Below, in pieces: positions 49,107 to 58,037 of a stretch of 64,000 nt of DNA. The notes beneath the pieces were generated by a model that ran no database searches, was not told the origin of the DNA, and worked only from the letters and a program-made list of their open reading frames with translations. Position 1 is the first letter of the stretch. The number at the start of each line of letters is the position of its first letter. The position numbers and the translations under genes were made by a program. Location of the stretch: contig CP104793.1 of the NCBI GenBank assembly GCA_025916135.1, positions 2,108,001 through 2,172,000 on the forward strand. Direction: 5' to 3'. Source of the DNA: Rhodobacteraceae bacterium D3-12. GTDB taxonomy: Bacteria; Pseudomonadota; Alphaproteobacteria; Rhodobacterales; Rhodobacteraceae.

Positions 49107-51202
49107 ATGTCCAAGATCGACAGCCAAGACGGCCCCATCCTCGAAATCGACAAGCTCTCGATTTCCTTCTTCACCCGCTTGCGCGAAATCCCCGCCGTAA
49201 TGGACTTCTCGGTCAAGGTTTCCCCGGCGAAGCCGTTGGTTTGGTTGGAGAATCCGGTTGCGGAAAATCCACTGTCGCGCTCGGCGTGATGAAAGACTTG
49301 GGCAAGAACGGCCGCATCGTCGGCGGCTCGATCAAGTTCAAAGGCCGCAACATGGACCAGATGAGCGCAGACGAGCTGCGCGACATCCGTGGCAACGAAA
49401 TTGCCATGATTTATCAAGAGCCTATGGCCTCCCTGAACCCCGCCATGCGGATCGGAAAACAGCTCATGGAAGTGCCGATGATCCACGAAGGCGTCAGCGA
49501 ACACGAGGCCTATCAACGCGCTCTCGAAGTCGTCACCGACGTCAAACTCCCCGATCCCGAACGCATGTTGCGCTCCTTCCCGCACCAGCTTTCTGGCGGT
49601 CAACAACAGCGCATCGTGATCGCTATGGCCTTGATGTCAAAGCCTTCCTTGCTGATCCTCGATGAACCCACCACGGCGCTCGACGTTACGGTCGAGGCCG
49701 CGGTTGTCGAGCTGGTCAAGGATCTGGGCAAGAAATACGGCACCTCGATGCTGTTCATCTCCCACAACCTCGGTCTGGTGCTGGAAACCTGCGACCGGAT
49801 CTGTGTCATGTATTCCGGCGAAGCGGTCGAACGCGGCGACATCGAAACCGTGTTCAACAACATGCAACACCCTTATACCCAAGCGCTTTTCCGCTCCATC
49901 CCCCTGCCCGGCGCCGACAAAAACGCGCGCCCGCTGGTGGCGATTCCGGGCAACTTCCCCCTGCCCCACGAGCGCCCCAAGGGCTGTAATTTCGGCCCGC
50001 GCTGCGACTATTTCGAACCGGGTCGCTGCGATCAGGACTTCATCCCGATGTTTGACGTAGACGGCGGCGGCGCCCATGAAAGCCGCTGTCTCAAATTCCG
50101 CGAGATCGACTGGAACGCCCCGCTAACCCTCGCTGAAACCAAGGAAAAATCCGAACCGGGCAAGGTCGTCCTCAAAATGGACAACCTCAAGAAATACTAT
50201 GAGGTCGCCGCCAACGCCCTATTTGGCGGCGGTGAAAAGCGCGTGGTCAAAGCCAATGAAACCCTCAGCTTCGAAGCCCGCGAAAGCGAAACCCTTGCCA
50301 TTGTTGGGGAATCCGGCTGCGGCAAATCCACTTTCGCCAAGGTGCTGATGGGCCTCGAAACCGCCACCGACGGCGAGATTCAGCTCGACGGCAACAACAT
50401 CGAAGCCATCGCCATCGACGACCGCGACACCCAGACCGTGGCCGACATCCAGATGGTGTTCCAGAACCCCTTCGACACGCTCAACCCTTCGATGACGGTC
50501 GGGCGCCAAATCATTCGTGCGCTTGAGATTTTCAAGGTCGGCAGCGATGACGCAGACCGCCGTGAGCGGATGCTGAAACTGCTCGATCTGGTCAAACTGC
50601 CCCGCGCCTTTGCCGAACGGATGCCGCGCCAGCTTTCGGGCGGTCAAAAGCAACGCGTCGGCATCGCCCGCGCCTTTGCCGGCGGCGCCCGCATCGTTGT
50701 GGCGGATGAACCCGTCAGCGCGCTCGACGTCTCGGTTCAGGCCGCGGTGACCGATCTGTTGATGGAAATTCAACGCGAAGAGAAGACTACCCTCCTGTTC
50801 ATCTCGCATGATCTCTCGATCGTGCGCTACCTCTCTGACCGGGTGATGGTGATGTATCTCGGCCATGTGGTGGAACTGGGCAGCACAGACGACGTCTTCG
50901 CCCCGCCCTACCACCCCTATACCGAGGCGCTGCTCTCCGCCGTTCCAATCGCTGACACGAAGGTGAAGAAAAAACATATTGTTTTAGAGGGCGACATCCC
51001 CTCGGCCATGGATCCGCCCCCCGGTTGCCCCTTTCAGACGCGCTGCAACTGGAAATCCCAGGTCCCCGGCAACCTCTGCGACACCGAGGTCCCCCCGGTG
51101 CGGCAGCTTTCCGCGACCCATCAGGTCAAATGCCACCTCTCTGACGAGGCATTGTCCGCCATGGAGCCGGTCATCAAACTGGCCGATACCGCCGCAGAAT
51201 AA
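49107..51202 (+). pseudogene. Fused double ABC ATPase (DppD-DppF type), frameshifted before the first Walker A
   Basis: Energises the transporter encoded upstream. The protein holds two nucleotide-binding domains: the first with GESGCGKST, LSGGQQQR and LLILDEPTTALD, the second with another GESGCGKST, LSGGQKQR and VVADEPVSALD, each followed by the oligopeptide-transporter C-terminal Cys cluster (CNFGPRCDYF; CPFQTRCNW). The start MSKIDSQDGPILEIDKLSIS at 49107 is in a different frame from everything after residue 40. One extra C or G at 49222-49227 gives VKVSPGEAVGLVGESGCGKS and a 698-residue protein. Read as is, translation ends at 49289. Confidence 0.9.
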
Positions 51203-51304
51203 GGGAAAAACAGGGGTACAACGGCCCAGCATATTTTTCTTGTTGATGGTTACAAACGCAACAATTACGCATGTAACCAACCACAAAACAAGGAACCTGC
51301 CGCC

Positions 51305-51847
51305 ATGAAAATCGACCAAATCCACCACGTCGCCTATCGCTGCAAAGACGCCAAGCAAACGGTTGAATGGTATAACAAGATGCTGAACATGGACTTCGTG
51401 CTCGCCATCGCCGAAGACCACGTGCCCTCAACCCATGAACCCGACCCTTACATGCATGTCTTCATGGACGCCGGAAACGGCAACGTGTTGGCGTTCTTCG
51501 AACTGCCAACCAAGCCGGAAATGGGCCGTGACCCAAACACGCCGATCTGGGTTCAACACATCGCTTTCAAGGTCAAAGACCGCGCCGAACTCATTGAATT
51601 CAAAGAGCATCTCGAAGCAAACGGGGTTGAGGTTCTGGGCGTTACTGACCACTCGATCTTCCACTCGATCTATTTCTTTGACCCCAACGGTCACCGGGTC
51701 GAACTGGCCTGCCCCGATCCCAAAGAAGACGCCCTCCTGCAACGCCTCGACAGCGTGAAATGGGAGATGTTGGAAGAGTGGTCCAAAACCAAGCGCGCGC
51801 CTAAGCACGCTGACTGGCTGCATGCCAAAGAGCTCTCTGACGTCTAA
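51305..51847 (+). CDS. VOC-superfamily (glyoxalase/dioxygenase-like) protein
   Basis: A 180-residue protein with one vicinal-oxygen-chelate unit: KIDQIHHVAYRCKDAKQTVE with a metal-ligand His, NVLAFFELP with a Glu, a second His in VQHIAFKVKD, and FFDPNGHRVELACPDP with the last Glu. These four positions are the VOC metal site. It follows the transporter ATPase by about 100 bases and may act on the imported compound. The reaction (glyoxalase, ring cleavage or isomerase) cannot be decided. Confidence 0.86.
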   Translation: MKIDQIHHVAYRCKDAKQTVEWYNKMLNMDFVLAIAEDHVPSTHEPDPYMHVFMDAGNGNVLAFFELPTKPEMGRDPNTPIWVQHIAFKVKDRAELIEFKEHLEANGVEVLGVTDHSIFHSIYFFDPNGHRVELACPDPKEDALLQRLDSVKWEMLEEWSKTKRAPKHADWLHAKELSDV

Positions 51848-51915
51848 AACACCCGCCGTCCCGGCGCCCAAGCCGGACCTCGCCCCCAGAGGACGGATCG
51901 TCATCAAAGCAACAG

Positions 51916-51936
51916 GCCCCGGATCAAACCCGGGGC
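51916..51936. repeat. REP-like GC-rich palindrome, copy 2
   Basis: Arms GCCCCGG and CCGGGGC around ATCAAAC, between the convergent VOC and lytic transglycosylase genes. It resembles the palindrome at 25704 in arm sequence and in its 3'-end position, but differs in loop. Confidence 0.55.
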
Positions 51937-51953
51937 ACGTCCGCTCGCCAGGG

Positions 51954-52553
51954 TCAGCTTCCCCAGATGATCTTTACGTAATTGCGTGTTTCTTTATAGG
52001 GCGGCACGCCGCCGTATTTCTCAACCGCATGCGGCCCCGCATTATAGGCCGCCAGCGCAAGCCGCCATGACTTGAACTTGCGATACTGCGTCTTGAGATA
52101 GCGCGCCCCGCCATCAAGGTTTTGATACGGGTCATGTGGGTTCACGCCCAGCGAGCGCGCCGTTGCGGGCATAAGCTGCGCCAAGCCAATCGCCCCTTTG
52201 TGCGATTTCGCTGTTGCCTTCCAACCCGACTCTTGCTGAACCAACCTAAGGAACAAATTCTCTGGCACCCCGTGACGCGCCGCCGCGGCTTTGGCCATCG
52301 TCAAATACGGCCCGCTATACCGCCCGCGGTAAGTCTTTGAACTTGTTCCCCATTTCGTTGGTGTATTCACCGCCGCCGGCTTAAGCCGGATCGACGCGTT
52401 ATACTGGCTCCGGGCCCGTGTATCGAGCAGCTTGGTCTGTGTTCTAAACGCTTTGCTGCGGGCCTTGTTGCCAAAAACATCCGCCTCCGCTCCAAGCGGA
52501 GCAAGAATGGCCAAAATGGCCGCAAAACCAATAACTCTGCTCATACGTTTCAT
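51954..52553 (-). CDS. Lytic transglycosylase, SLT domain
   Basis: Periplasmic muramidase-like enzyme that cleaves glycan strands to 1,6-anhydro products. The 199-residue protein has a signal peptide ([20 protein letters not shown], cleavage near AEA) and the SLT core with the catalytic Glu108 in [38 protein letters not shown], and [17 protein letters not shown]. The ATG at 52553 follows GGGGG; an upstream TTG would add three residues. It is convergent with the VOC gene and divergent from ssb. Confidence 0.94.
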   Translation of the reverse strand: MKRMSRVIGFAAILAILAPLGAEADVFGNKARSKAFRTQTKLLDTRARSQYNASIRLKPAAVNTPTKWGTSSKTYRGRYSGPYLTMAKAAAARHGVPENLFLRLVQQESGWKATAKSHKGAIGLAQLMPATARSLGVNPHDPYQNLDGGARYLKTQYRKFKSWRLALAAYNAGPHAVEKYGGVPPYKETRNYVKIIWGS

Positions 52554-52784
52554 TGCCCCCAAGAACGCGATGCCGGACTTATACAGATTCTGGCGACAAT
52601 TTCCAGACCGTCGAGGAACGGCAAAGCGAAACGGCGCCTTCCCGCCTTACCGAGCAAACCTGCTGGGCAAGCTCCAAACCAACGGCCAAAGCAATTATTG
52701 TCAAACTTTAGGCTTTCCTTCACACTTTTGGGATGATGTAACCGGGACGATCAATTCCTGGGATTCTTGAAGAAGGGGAACGCA

Positions 52785-53294
52785 ATGGCCGGCTCGGTAA
52801 ACAAGGTAATTTTGATTGGCAATCTGGGCCGCGACCCCGAAGTGCGCAATTTCCAGAACGGGGGCAAAGTCTGCAACTTGCGCATCGCCACCTCTGAGAA
52901 CTGGAAAGACAAAAACACAGGCGAGCGTCGCGAGCGCACGGAATGGCACTCGGTCGCCATTTTCAACGAGGGGCTTGTGCGCATTGCCGAGCAATACCTG
53001 CGCAAAGGCTCCAAGGTTTACCTCGAAGGCCAGCTTCAGACCCGCAAATGGCAGGACCAATCCGGGGCCGACCGTTATTCGACCGAAGTCGTTCTGCAAG
53101 GCTTCAACGGCACACTGACCATGCTTGACGGCCGCGGCGAAGGCGGCGGCGGTGGTGGTGGCGGCGGCTATGGTGGCGGCTCTTCGGGTGGCGACTATGG
53201 TGGCGGCTACGACAGCGGTCCCTCTAGCGGCAATCAGGGCGGTGGCGGCGGCGGCGCTCCGGCCAAAGACTATGACGACGAAATCCCGTTCTAA
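52785..53294 (+). CDS. ssb: Single-stranded DNA-binding protein
   Basis: Coats single-stranded DNA in replication, repair and recombination. The 169-residue protein has the OB fold ([53 protein letters not shown]), a Gly-rich flexible linker (about residues 115-155), and the acidic tip DDEIPF that binds partner proteins. The ATG at 52785 follows AAGGGGAA. A strong terminator follows. Confidence 0.97.
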   Translation: MAGSVNKVILIGNLGRDPEVRNFQNGGKVCNLRIATSENWKDKNTGERRERTEWHSVAIFNEGLVRIAEQYLRKGSKVYLEGQLQTRKWQDQSGADRYSTEVVLQGFNGTLTMLDGRGEGGGGGGGGGYGGGSSGGDYGGGYDSGPSSGNQGGGGGGAPAKDYDDEIPF

Positions 53295-53315
53295 GCCACG
53301 CCAGACCGAAAATAC

Positions 53316-53344
53316 AAAGGCCGCCTCGCTTGGGCGGCCTTTTT
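53316..53344 (+). terminator. Intrinsic terminator after ssb
   Basis: Seven-base arms GGCCGCC and GGCGGCC with a seven-base loop, flanked by AAA and TTTTT, 22 bases after ssb. The A run on the other side suggests it could also work for the minus-strand small gene. Confidence 0.92.
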
Positions 53345-53484
53345 CATTGCAGCGCCCAGATCAGCACGCTGATTGCCGCCACTGGCGCGGACAGTGCGGA
53401 TGCCACAAGAAACGGAACCCACAGCGTCGGGCGCGGTGCGGGCAAATACTGGCCAAAAACCTTTTCTTTGCGGACGTGTTTCAT
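53344..53484 (-). CDS. Small membrane protein candidate (46 aa)
   Basis: An ATG at 53484 opens a 46-residue frame ending at 53344. The product has a basic N terminus (MKHVRKEKVFGQYLPAPRP), then a hydrophobic helix (TLWVPFLVASALSAPVAAIS, VLIWALQ). The composition is that of a genuine single-span protein and not of random GC-rich sequence. A clear ribosome binding site is missing, which lowers certainty. It lies between ssb and the acetyltransferase-like gene, antisense to both. Confidence 0.5.
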   Translation of the reverse strand: MKHVRKEKVFGQYLPAPRPTLWVPFLVASALSAPVAAISVLIWALQ

Positions 53485-53530
53485 TTGTCTGATTAACCAT
53501 GATTTAGGTTATCCTTGCGTTAATAGCAGC

Positions 53531-54526
53531 ATGACCAGTGATGATGCACCGCCCCCAGTCCCCACCCTGCCCCCACCACGCCTGCCCCCACCAAGCCTGT
53601 CACAATCGCGGCTCTATGCAGATGTGTTACAGAGCATGGGCCGTGATGTGCGCACGCTTACACTCGGCTCAATTGGCCTCGCCCGTTTGATCCTGCGCTC
53701 TGCTGGCCCGTTTGGCAAAATCGGCCTGATCCCCGGCGGCGTTCAATGGGCGGACACAAGCTCGCAAGCTGCCCGCGCAGATGCCCTGCGCGCTCTCCCT
53801 GCGCTTACCCGCAACCACGGCGTGCGCGTTTTACTGTGCAACAGCGTCTCGGCGATGGATGAAAATATATTTGAAAAAAATTTTCATCTCCCCGTTTTAA
53901 GCGCCGGTTTCCATGCCGAGCTCGATTTGACCCAATCAAGCGAGATTCGCCGAAAAAACCTGCATGGAAAATGGCGTAATCGGCTGAAGAAATCTGAAAA
54001 TTCAGACATCACAATCACCCACTCACGCTTTTCACCGCATGCTCACAACTGGCTTCTCACCGCTGAACAAACCCAACGCCGCGCCCGATCCTATCGCGCG
54101 CTACCGCTCAATTTTTTGCTCATCGCCGCACAAATTGCACCTGATAGCGTTCGGGTTTTTGTCGCAAGCATTCATGGCAAACCATTGGCAGGAATTATTT
54201 TTCTCATTCACGACAAGGCCGCCACGTACCACATCGCCACAACCACAGATCAAGGACGCGCGCACTCAGTCCACGCGCTCCTTCTTTGGCAGGCCACCGA
54301 TTGGCTGGCTAAGGGTGGCGTCACCCGCCTAGATCTGGGCCCCGTCGAAACAGAACACCCCCCCGGCCACGCGCGCTTCAAGCTCGGAACCGGCGCGCGC
54401 CCCGTGCAACGTGGCGCAACCGTTCTTTACGCCCGCTCAATCGCACCGCTCGGATGGCTGAATGCCACCTTCAACCGCAAAGCCGCTCATGCTGCTGCAA
54501 TGCAAAGCGATCTGTCATGCCACTGA
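53531..54526 (+). CDS. GNAT/FemAB-like (BioF2-type) acyltransferase domain protein
   Basis: A 331-residue soluble protein. The N terminus is Pro-rich (PPPVPTLPPPRLPPPSLSQS); the rest resembles GNAT-fold proteins of the FemAB/BioF2 type: IGLIPGGVQWAD, NLHGKWRNRLKKSEN, IHGKPLAGIIFLIHDKAATY and GGVTRLDLGPVETEHPPGHA. Such proteins add amino acids or acyl groups to cell-surface or lipid precursors; the substrate is unknown. The ATG at 53531 was chosen because everything before is intergenic. The 3' end overlaps the convergent dgt gene by 56 bases. Confidence 0.75.
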   Translation: MTSDDAPPPVPTLPPPRLPPPSLSQSRLYADVLQSMGRDVRTLTLGSIGLARLILRSAGPFGKIGLIPGGVQWADTSSQAARADALRALPALTRNHGVRVLLCNSVSAMDENIFEKNFHLPVLSAGFHAELDLTQSSEIRRKNLHGKWRNRLKKSENSDITITHSRFSPHAHNWLLTAEQTQRRARSYRALPLNFLLIAAQIAPDSVRVFVASIHGKPLAGIIFLIHDKAATYHIATTTDQGRAHSVHALLLWQATDWLAKGGVTRLDLGPVETEHPPGHARFKLGTGARPVQRGATVLYARSIAPLGWLNATFNRKAAHAAAMQSDLSCH

Positions 54527-55613
54527 TGTAATCCGCCACGATGCGTGCCAACGCCTGATCATCCTGAGCGCGCTCAACATCTGCACGCCAAAGGTCTGGC
54601 AACAACTCAGGTTTCTCAAGATAGAGCGGAAACAGATCCTGAACGACGCCGGTCACCATTTCCCGCATTTTGACAACGCTTGGGGCGCGATACATCCGCT
54701 CGAACAAAAATGCGCGGATCGTTTTCAGATCACCCCAGAGCGCTGGCGAAAACTGAACCATCATCCGGCCAGCCAAACGAATGTCGACCACCGATTTCGG
54801 CGCATGAGCTTCCAAGTTCAACCTGCTGATTTCAATAACATCTTCAACAAGAACCCCGAAGAAACGCCGCAAGGCTTCATGGCGCCTCCGGTTGGCATCA
54901 AGCCCGGGATAAGCCGCGTCCACGCGATCAAAGCAAGCGTCCAGAATGGGCAGTTTGGAGATTTCCTCAACCTCGAACAACCCGGCCCTCAAGCCATCAT
55001 GCAGGTCATGATTGTTATAGGCGATGTCATCCGACAGTGCCGCAACCTGTGCCTCCGCACCGGCATGGGTCGGCAACTCAAGATCATGACGCAGATTGTA
55101 TTCGGCCAACGCATAGGGCACCTCGCCAGTGACCGGCCCGTTGTGTTTTGCAATCCCTTCAAGGGTTTCCCACGTGAGGTTCAGCCCGTCCCATTCAGCA
55201 TAGTGCCGCTCCAAAGCGGTCACGATCCGGACCGCTTGGGCGTTGTGATCAAACCCTCCGTAGGGCCCCATCAGCGCGTTCAACGCGTCCTCGCCCGTAT
55301 GCCCAAAGGGCGTGTGCCCCAGATCATGAGCAAGCGCGACCGCTTCAGTCAATTCGACATCAAGCGAAAGCGCCCGCGCTATGGTGCGTGCCACCTGTGC
55401 CACTTCGATTGAATGGGTCAGCCGGGTGCGAAAATAATCACCCTCATGTTCGATAAACACCTGAGTTTTATGCTTTAATCGGCGGAACGCCGATGCATGG
55501 ATGATCCTGTCCCGATCCCGTTGGAAGCAAGACCGAAAGGCGCTCTCTGCTTCCGGGTATAACCTGCCCCGGCTTTCGCGCGGGTTTGTTGCATAAATCG
55601 CTGGGCTGTTCAT
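54471..55613 (-). CDS. dgt: dGTP triphosphohydrolase-like HD-domain protein
   Basis: Hydrolyses dNTPs to nucleosides and triphosphate, tuning dNTP pools. The 380-residue protein has RGRLYPEAESAFRSCFQRDR, FRRLKHKTQVF, and the HD metal site RLTHSIEVAQVARTIAR plus VALAHDLGHTPFGHTGE, followed by GFDHNAQAVRI. The ATG at 55613 (MNSPAIYATNP) fits the family start. It is divergent from erpA and overlaps the convergent acetyltransferase-like gene by 56 bases. Confidence 0.93.
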   Translation of the reverse strand: MNSPAIYATNPRESRGRLYPEAESAFRSCFQRDRDRIIHASAFRRLKHKTQVFIEHEGDYFRTRLTHSIEVAQVARTIARALSLDVELTEAVALAHDLGHTPFGHTGEDALNALMGPYGGFDHNAQAVRIVTALERHYAEWDGLNLTWETLEGIAKHNGPVTGEVPYALAEYNLRHDLELPTHAGAEAQVAALSDDIAYNNHDLHDGLRAGLFEVEEISKLPILDACFDRVDAAYPGLDANRRRHEALRRFFGVLVEDVIEISRLNLEAHAPKSVVDIRLAGRMMVQFSPALWGDLKTIRAFLFERMYRAPSVVKMREMVTGVVQDLFPLYLEKPELLPDLWRADVERAQDDQALARIVADYISGMTDRFALQQHERLCG

Positions 55614-55700
55614 TCGTTTGGCCTGCCTGTGCTTGCCCGCTCTGTCGCTCACACCTATATTGCATTAGCGACGACAGGAAAACCGCCCCGGAGAGGTGAA

Positions 55701-56024
55701 ATGCAACTACCCCCAAAAGTAACCGACCGTGCCTTTGAACGCCTTTGCGAAATCGGTGCCAGCAAGGAAGGTCAAGCTCTTCGAGTTGCCGTCGAAGGCG
55801 GCGGTTGCTCAGGTTTTCAATACGAGATTACGCTTGATGCCCCCAAGACCGATGATCTTGTCCTCGAAGGCAACGGCGAAAAGGTGATCGTTGACGAGGT
55901 TTCATTGCCATTTCTATCCGGGGCAACAATCGACTTTACCGAAGAATTGATTGGCGCAAGGTTTGTCATCGACAACCCGAATGCCACAAGCTCTTGCGGA
56001 TGCGGCACGTCTTTTTCAATGTAA
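55701..56024 (+). CDS. erpA: A-type iron-sulfur cluster carrier (ErpA/HesB family)
   Basis: Receives and passes on Fe-S clusters. The 107-residue protein has the first cluster Cys in EGGGCSGFQYEI and the two C-terminal Cys in SSCGCGTSFSM, the three-Cys pattern of A-type carriers. The ATG at 55701 follows GAGAGGTG; earlier in-frame starts lie in the dgt promoter region. The next gene, an EamA transporter, ends one base away on the other strand. Confidence 0.95.
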   Translation: MQLPPKVTDRAFERLCEIGASKEGQALRVAVEGGGCSGFQYEITLDAPKTDDLVLEGNGEKVIVDEVSLPFLSGATIDFTEELIGARFVIDNPNATSSCGCGTSFSM

Positions 56025-56025
56025 A

Positions 56026-56907
56026 TCAGGCCCTTACTGGCGCATCACCGCGCCGGACCTGATCGTCATAAACAAGAAACAGCCCCGAGAAGACCACGAT
56101 CGTTACACCTACATAGGTATTTAGCGTCGGCCACTCACCAAATACTGATGCGCCGATAACAACCATCCAGACGAACTGCAGTTTCATCAAAGATGTCACC
56201 GCATGCGCCGCAAGGCTTCGCAGCGCGACCACCAAAAGCGAGCGTGCGACAAACAACAGCACGCCATAACCGACCGCCCACGCAGCATCCCCCAAACTCA
56301 TCGGTTTCCAAACATATGGCAGCACAACAGCCATCACGACGAGCAAAGCGAGGTTAGGATAGAAAACCTGCGCAATTCCCTGCGCGTCAAATCGGCCTAT
56401 AAACCGCGCCAGCACGATTGAAACTGTCCCGAGAAACGCCGCGGCAAAGGCAGCCAAATGACCAACGCCAATGTCGTCAAAGCCCTGCGGAAAAAGGCAA
56501 ACGACCCCTAGAAAGCCGGCCGCTAACGCTCCCCACGACGCGGGCGATACGGTATCTCCCAACACCGGCCCGGCGAGCAATGCCGCAAACAAGGGCATCA
56601 TTCCGATGAACAAAAACACCTGCGCAAAAGGCAAATAGCGAAAGGCGAGAAAGAAGCACAGGGTGGCCAACACGGTGAACAATGACCGAAGCGCCATCGC
56701 GCGCGGGCAGTTTGTGTGCAGCGTCTGACGGGTTTTGCCCAAACGCGCGCCACCTAAGCAAAGCGCCACAACGACGATGCCTGCGATCACATACATTTGC
56801 GGCGCCGCATACCGCCCCGAAAGGTCTTTGGTTATGGCATCGGCCAGAGAAATAAGGCCGGTATAAAGTAGGATGAGCCCGGCCTCGCCTTTCCAAACCG
56901 CAGTCAC
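56026..56907 (-). CDS. EamA-family (DMT superfamily) exporter
   Basis: Inner-membrane transporter of 293 residues with ten predicted helices in two EamA halves (GLILLYTGLISLADAITKDL to ALLAGPVLGD, and SWGALAAGFLGVVCLFPQGF to the C terminus). Members export amino acids, nucleotides and other small metabolites. I start at the GTG at 56907, which overlaps the stop of the upstream gene (GTGA) and follows AAGGAG; ATG 56964 would lie inside that gene. It is the last gene of the repeat-protein operon, so it may export that system's product or be unrelated. Confidence 0.88.
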   Translation of the reverse strand: MTAVWKGEAGLILLYTGLISLADAITKDLSGRYAAPQMYVIAGIVVVALCLGGARLGKTRQTLHTNCPRAMALRSLFTVLATLCFFLAFRYLPFAQVFLFIGMMPLFAALLAGPVLGDTVSPASWGALAAGFLGVVCLFPQGFDDIGVGHLAAFAAAFLGTVSIVLARFIGRFDAQGIAQVFYPNLALLVVMAVVLPYVWKPMSLGDAAWAVGYGVLLFVARSLLVVALRSLAAHAVTSLMKLQFVWMVVIGASVFGEWPTLNTYVGVTIVVFSGLFLVYDDQVRRGDAPVRA

Positions 56908-57978
56908 AGGACCACTCCTTGAAGTCCAACTCGCGCAAACCCGGCAAAAAATGTTTCGAAGCAATCACTGGATTTTTCCGCCAAAGTCAGGATTTCGGAT
57001 GCGTCTTCTGACAGCCCTCCATTGACCATCAAACGCATCTTGCTCCAATCATCCAAGCGCTGCTCACCCATCCTGAACAAGCACTCTGACATTTCCCTGA
57101 GGGCCCTGTTGCCGTTTTTGGGCGAAAGAATGCCATTCGGCCGGGCTGAAGATCACTCTCAAAAATGCGGCCTGTGGCGTTGGCCAAGAACCAGTTACAG
57201 ACCAAATACTCGTGGTAGTCATCCTGCGGTGTAGCATGTTCGCCAATGATGCACTCGAAATTGCGCAGATGGTGCGCAAGCCAGTTTTGCCACACCTTTG
57301 GCGGTTCGATTCCAGCATATTGCATAGCCACGCAGACTTCGGCGAGCAGATCGGCATTCTGTTCGAGAAATGCGAGAGTGCCCGCAAAATCTAGGCTTTG
57401 CCGGGCGTTATCCCCAAGGTTCGGACACTTGCGACCATATTCGCTCAAATAGAATATCGTGTGAGTAAGCTCATATGCCGCCTTTTTGTTTGGCATTGCA
57501 AAGGTGGCGGAACGGTTTACGAATTTCCGCAAACGGTCCTTTAATCCCGCATCCCCGGACAAAGGGTCGCCCCCCTTCGCAGCATGAGCCGTCGCGCTTC
57601 GCCACGCTGCAGGTCCGACATCTCAGCCTCGACCACACCTTGCTTTTGCAGCCAGTTCACCAACGCCTCGCCCTTGGTTCCCGGCATGCCCAGATCTTCG
57701 AGATCCAGACAGATTGACAACAAAAAGCGATAGTACTGCGGAAAAAAACCAAGCCTCTTCTCGACTTGCGCATAGAACCCCGCATGTGCGTCAAGCGCGC
57801 TATGGTCTAGCGTCGTACCCGTGCACTCCAAAATGTTCAGCAGTTCTGCGTTTTCCTTGAGCCAGAAAACATCATCCCCAATCCGACGCTGTTCAGCAAA
57901 AGTCGTTAAAAGCGAGGCCAGACGATCGGCCTCGCGTTGTTTTGGAGACGGGACATTCAGGTGCACTACATTCGACAT
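56904..57978 (-). pseudogene. Protein of unknown function in the repeat-protein operon, two frameshifts
   Basis: Three consecutive frames read as one protein of 358 residues: MSNVVHLNVPSPKQREADRL to ATLCPG in the first, then DAGLKDRLRKFVNRSATFAM through QPGRMAFFRPK, then LREMSECLFRMGEQRLDDWS to VGLQGVVL. One base is missing at the C4 run 57553-57556 and one at 57115-57122; adding both gives an exact multiple of three. The protein is all-alpha looking and soluble, with no recognised motif. I recall similar proteins of unknown function in roseobacters but cannot confirm a family name. AAGGAA precedes the start; it follows the repeat gene by 59 bases. Confidence 0.78.
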
Positions 57979-58037
57979 TTGGATATTCCTTTTTACAGAT
58001 GAAGGTCTGATTTGCCCCGCCTCAGCGGAGTTGCGGA

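Noticed and set aside
52561-52784. Possible LexA (SOS) box upstream of ssb
   Set aside because: GAAC-like pieces occur near 52617 but the spacing and second half do not match GAAC-N7-GAAC.
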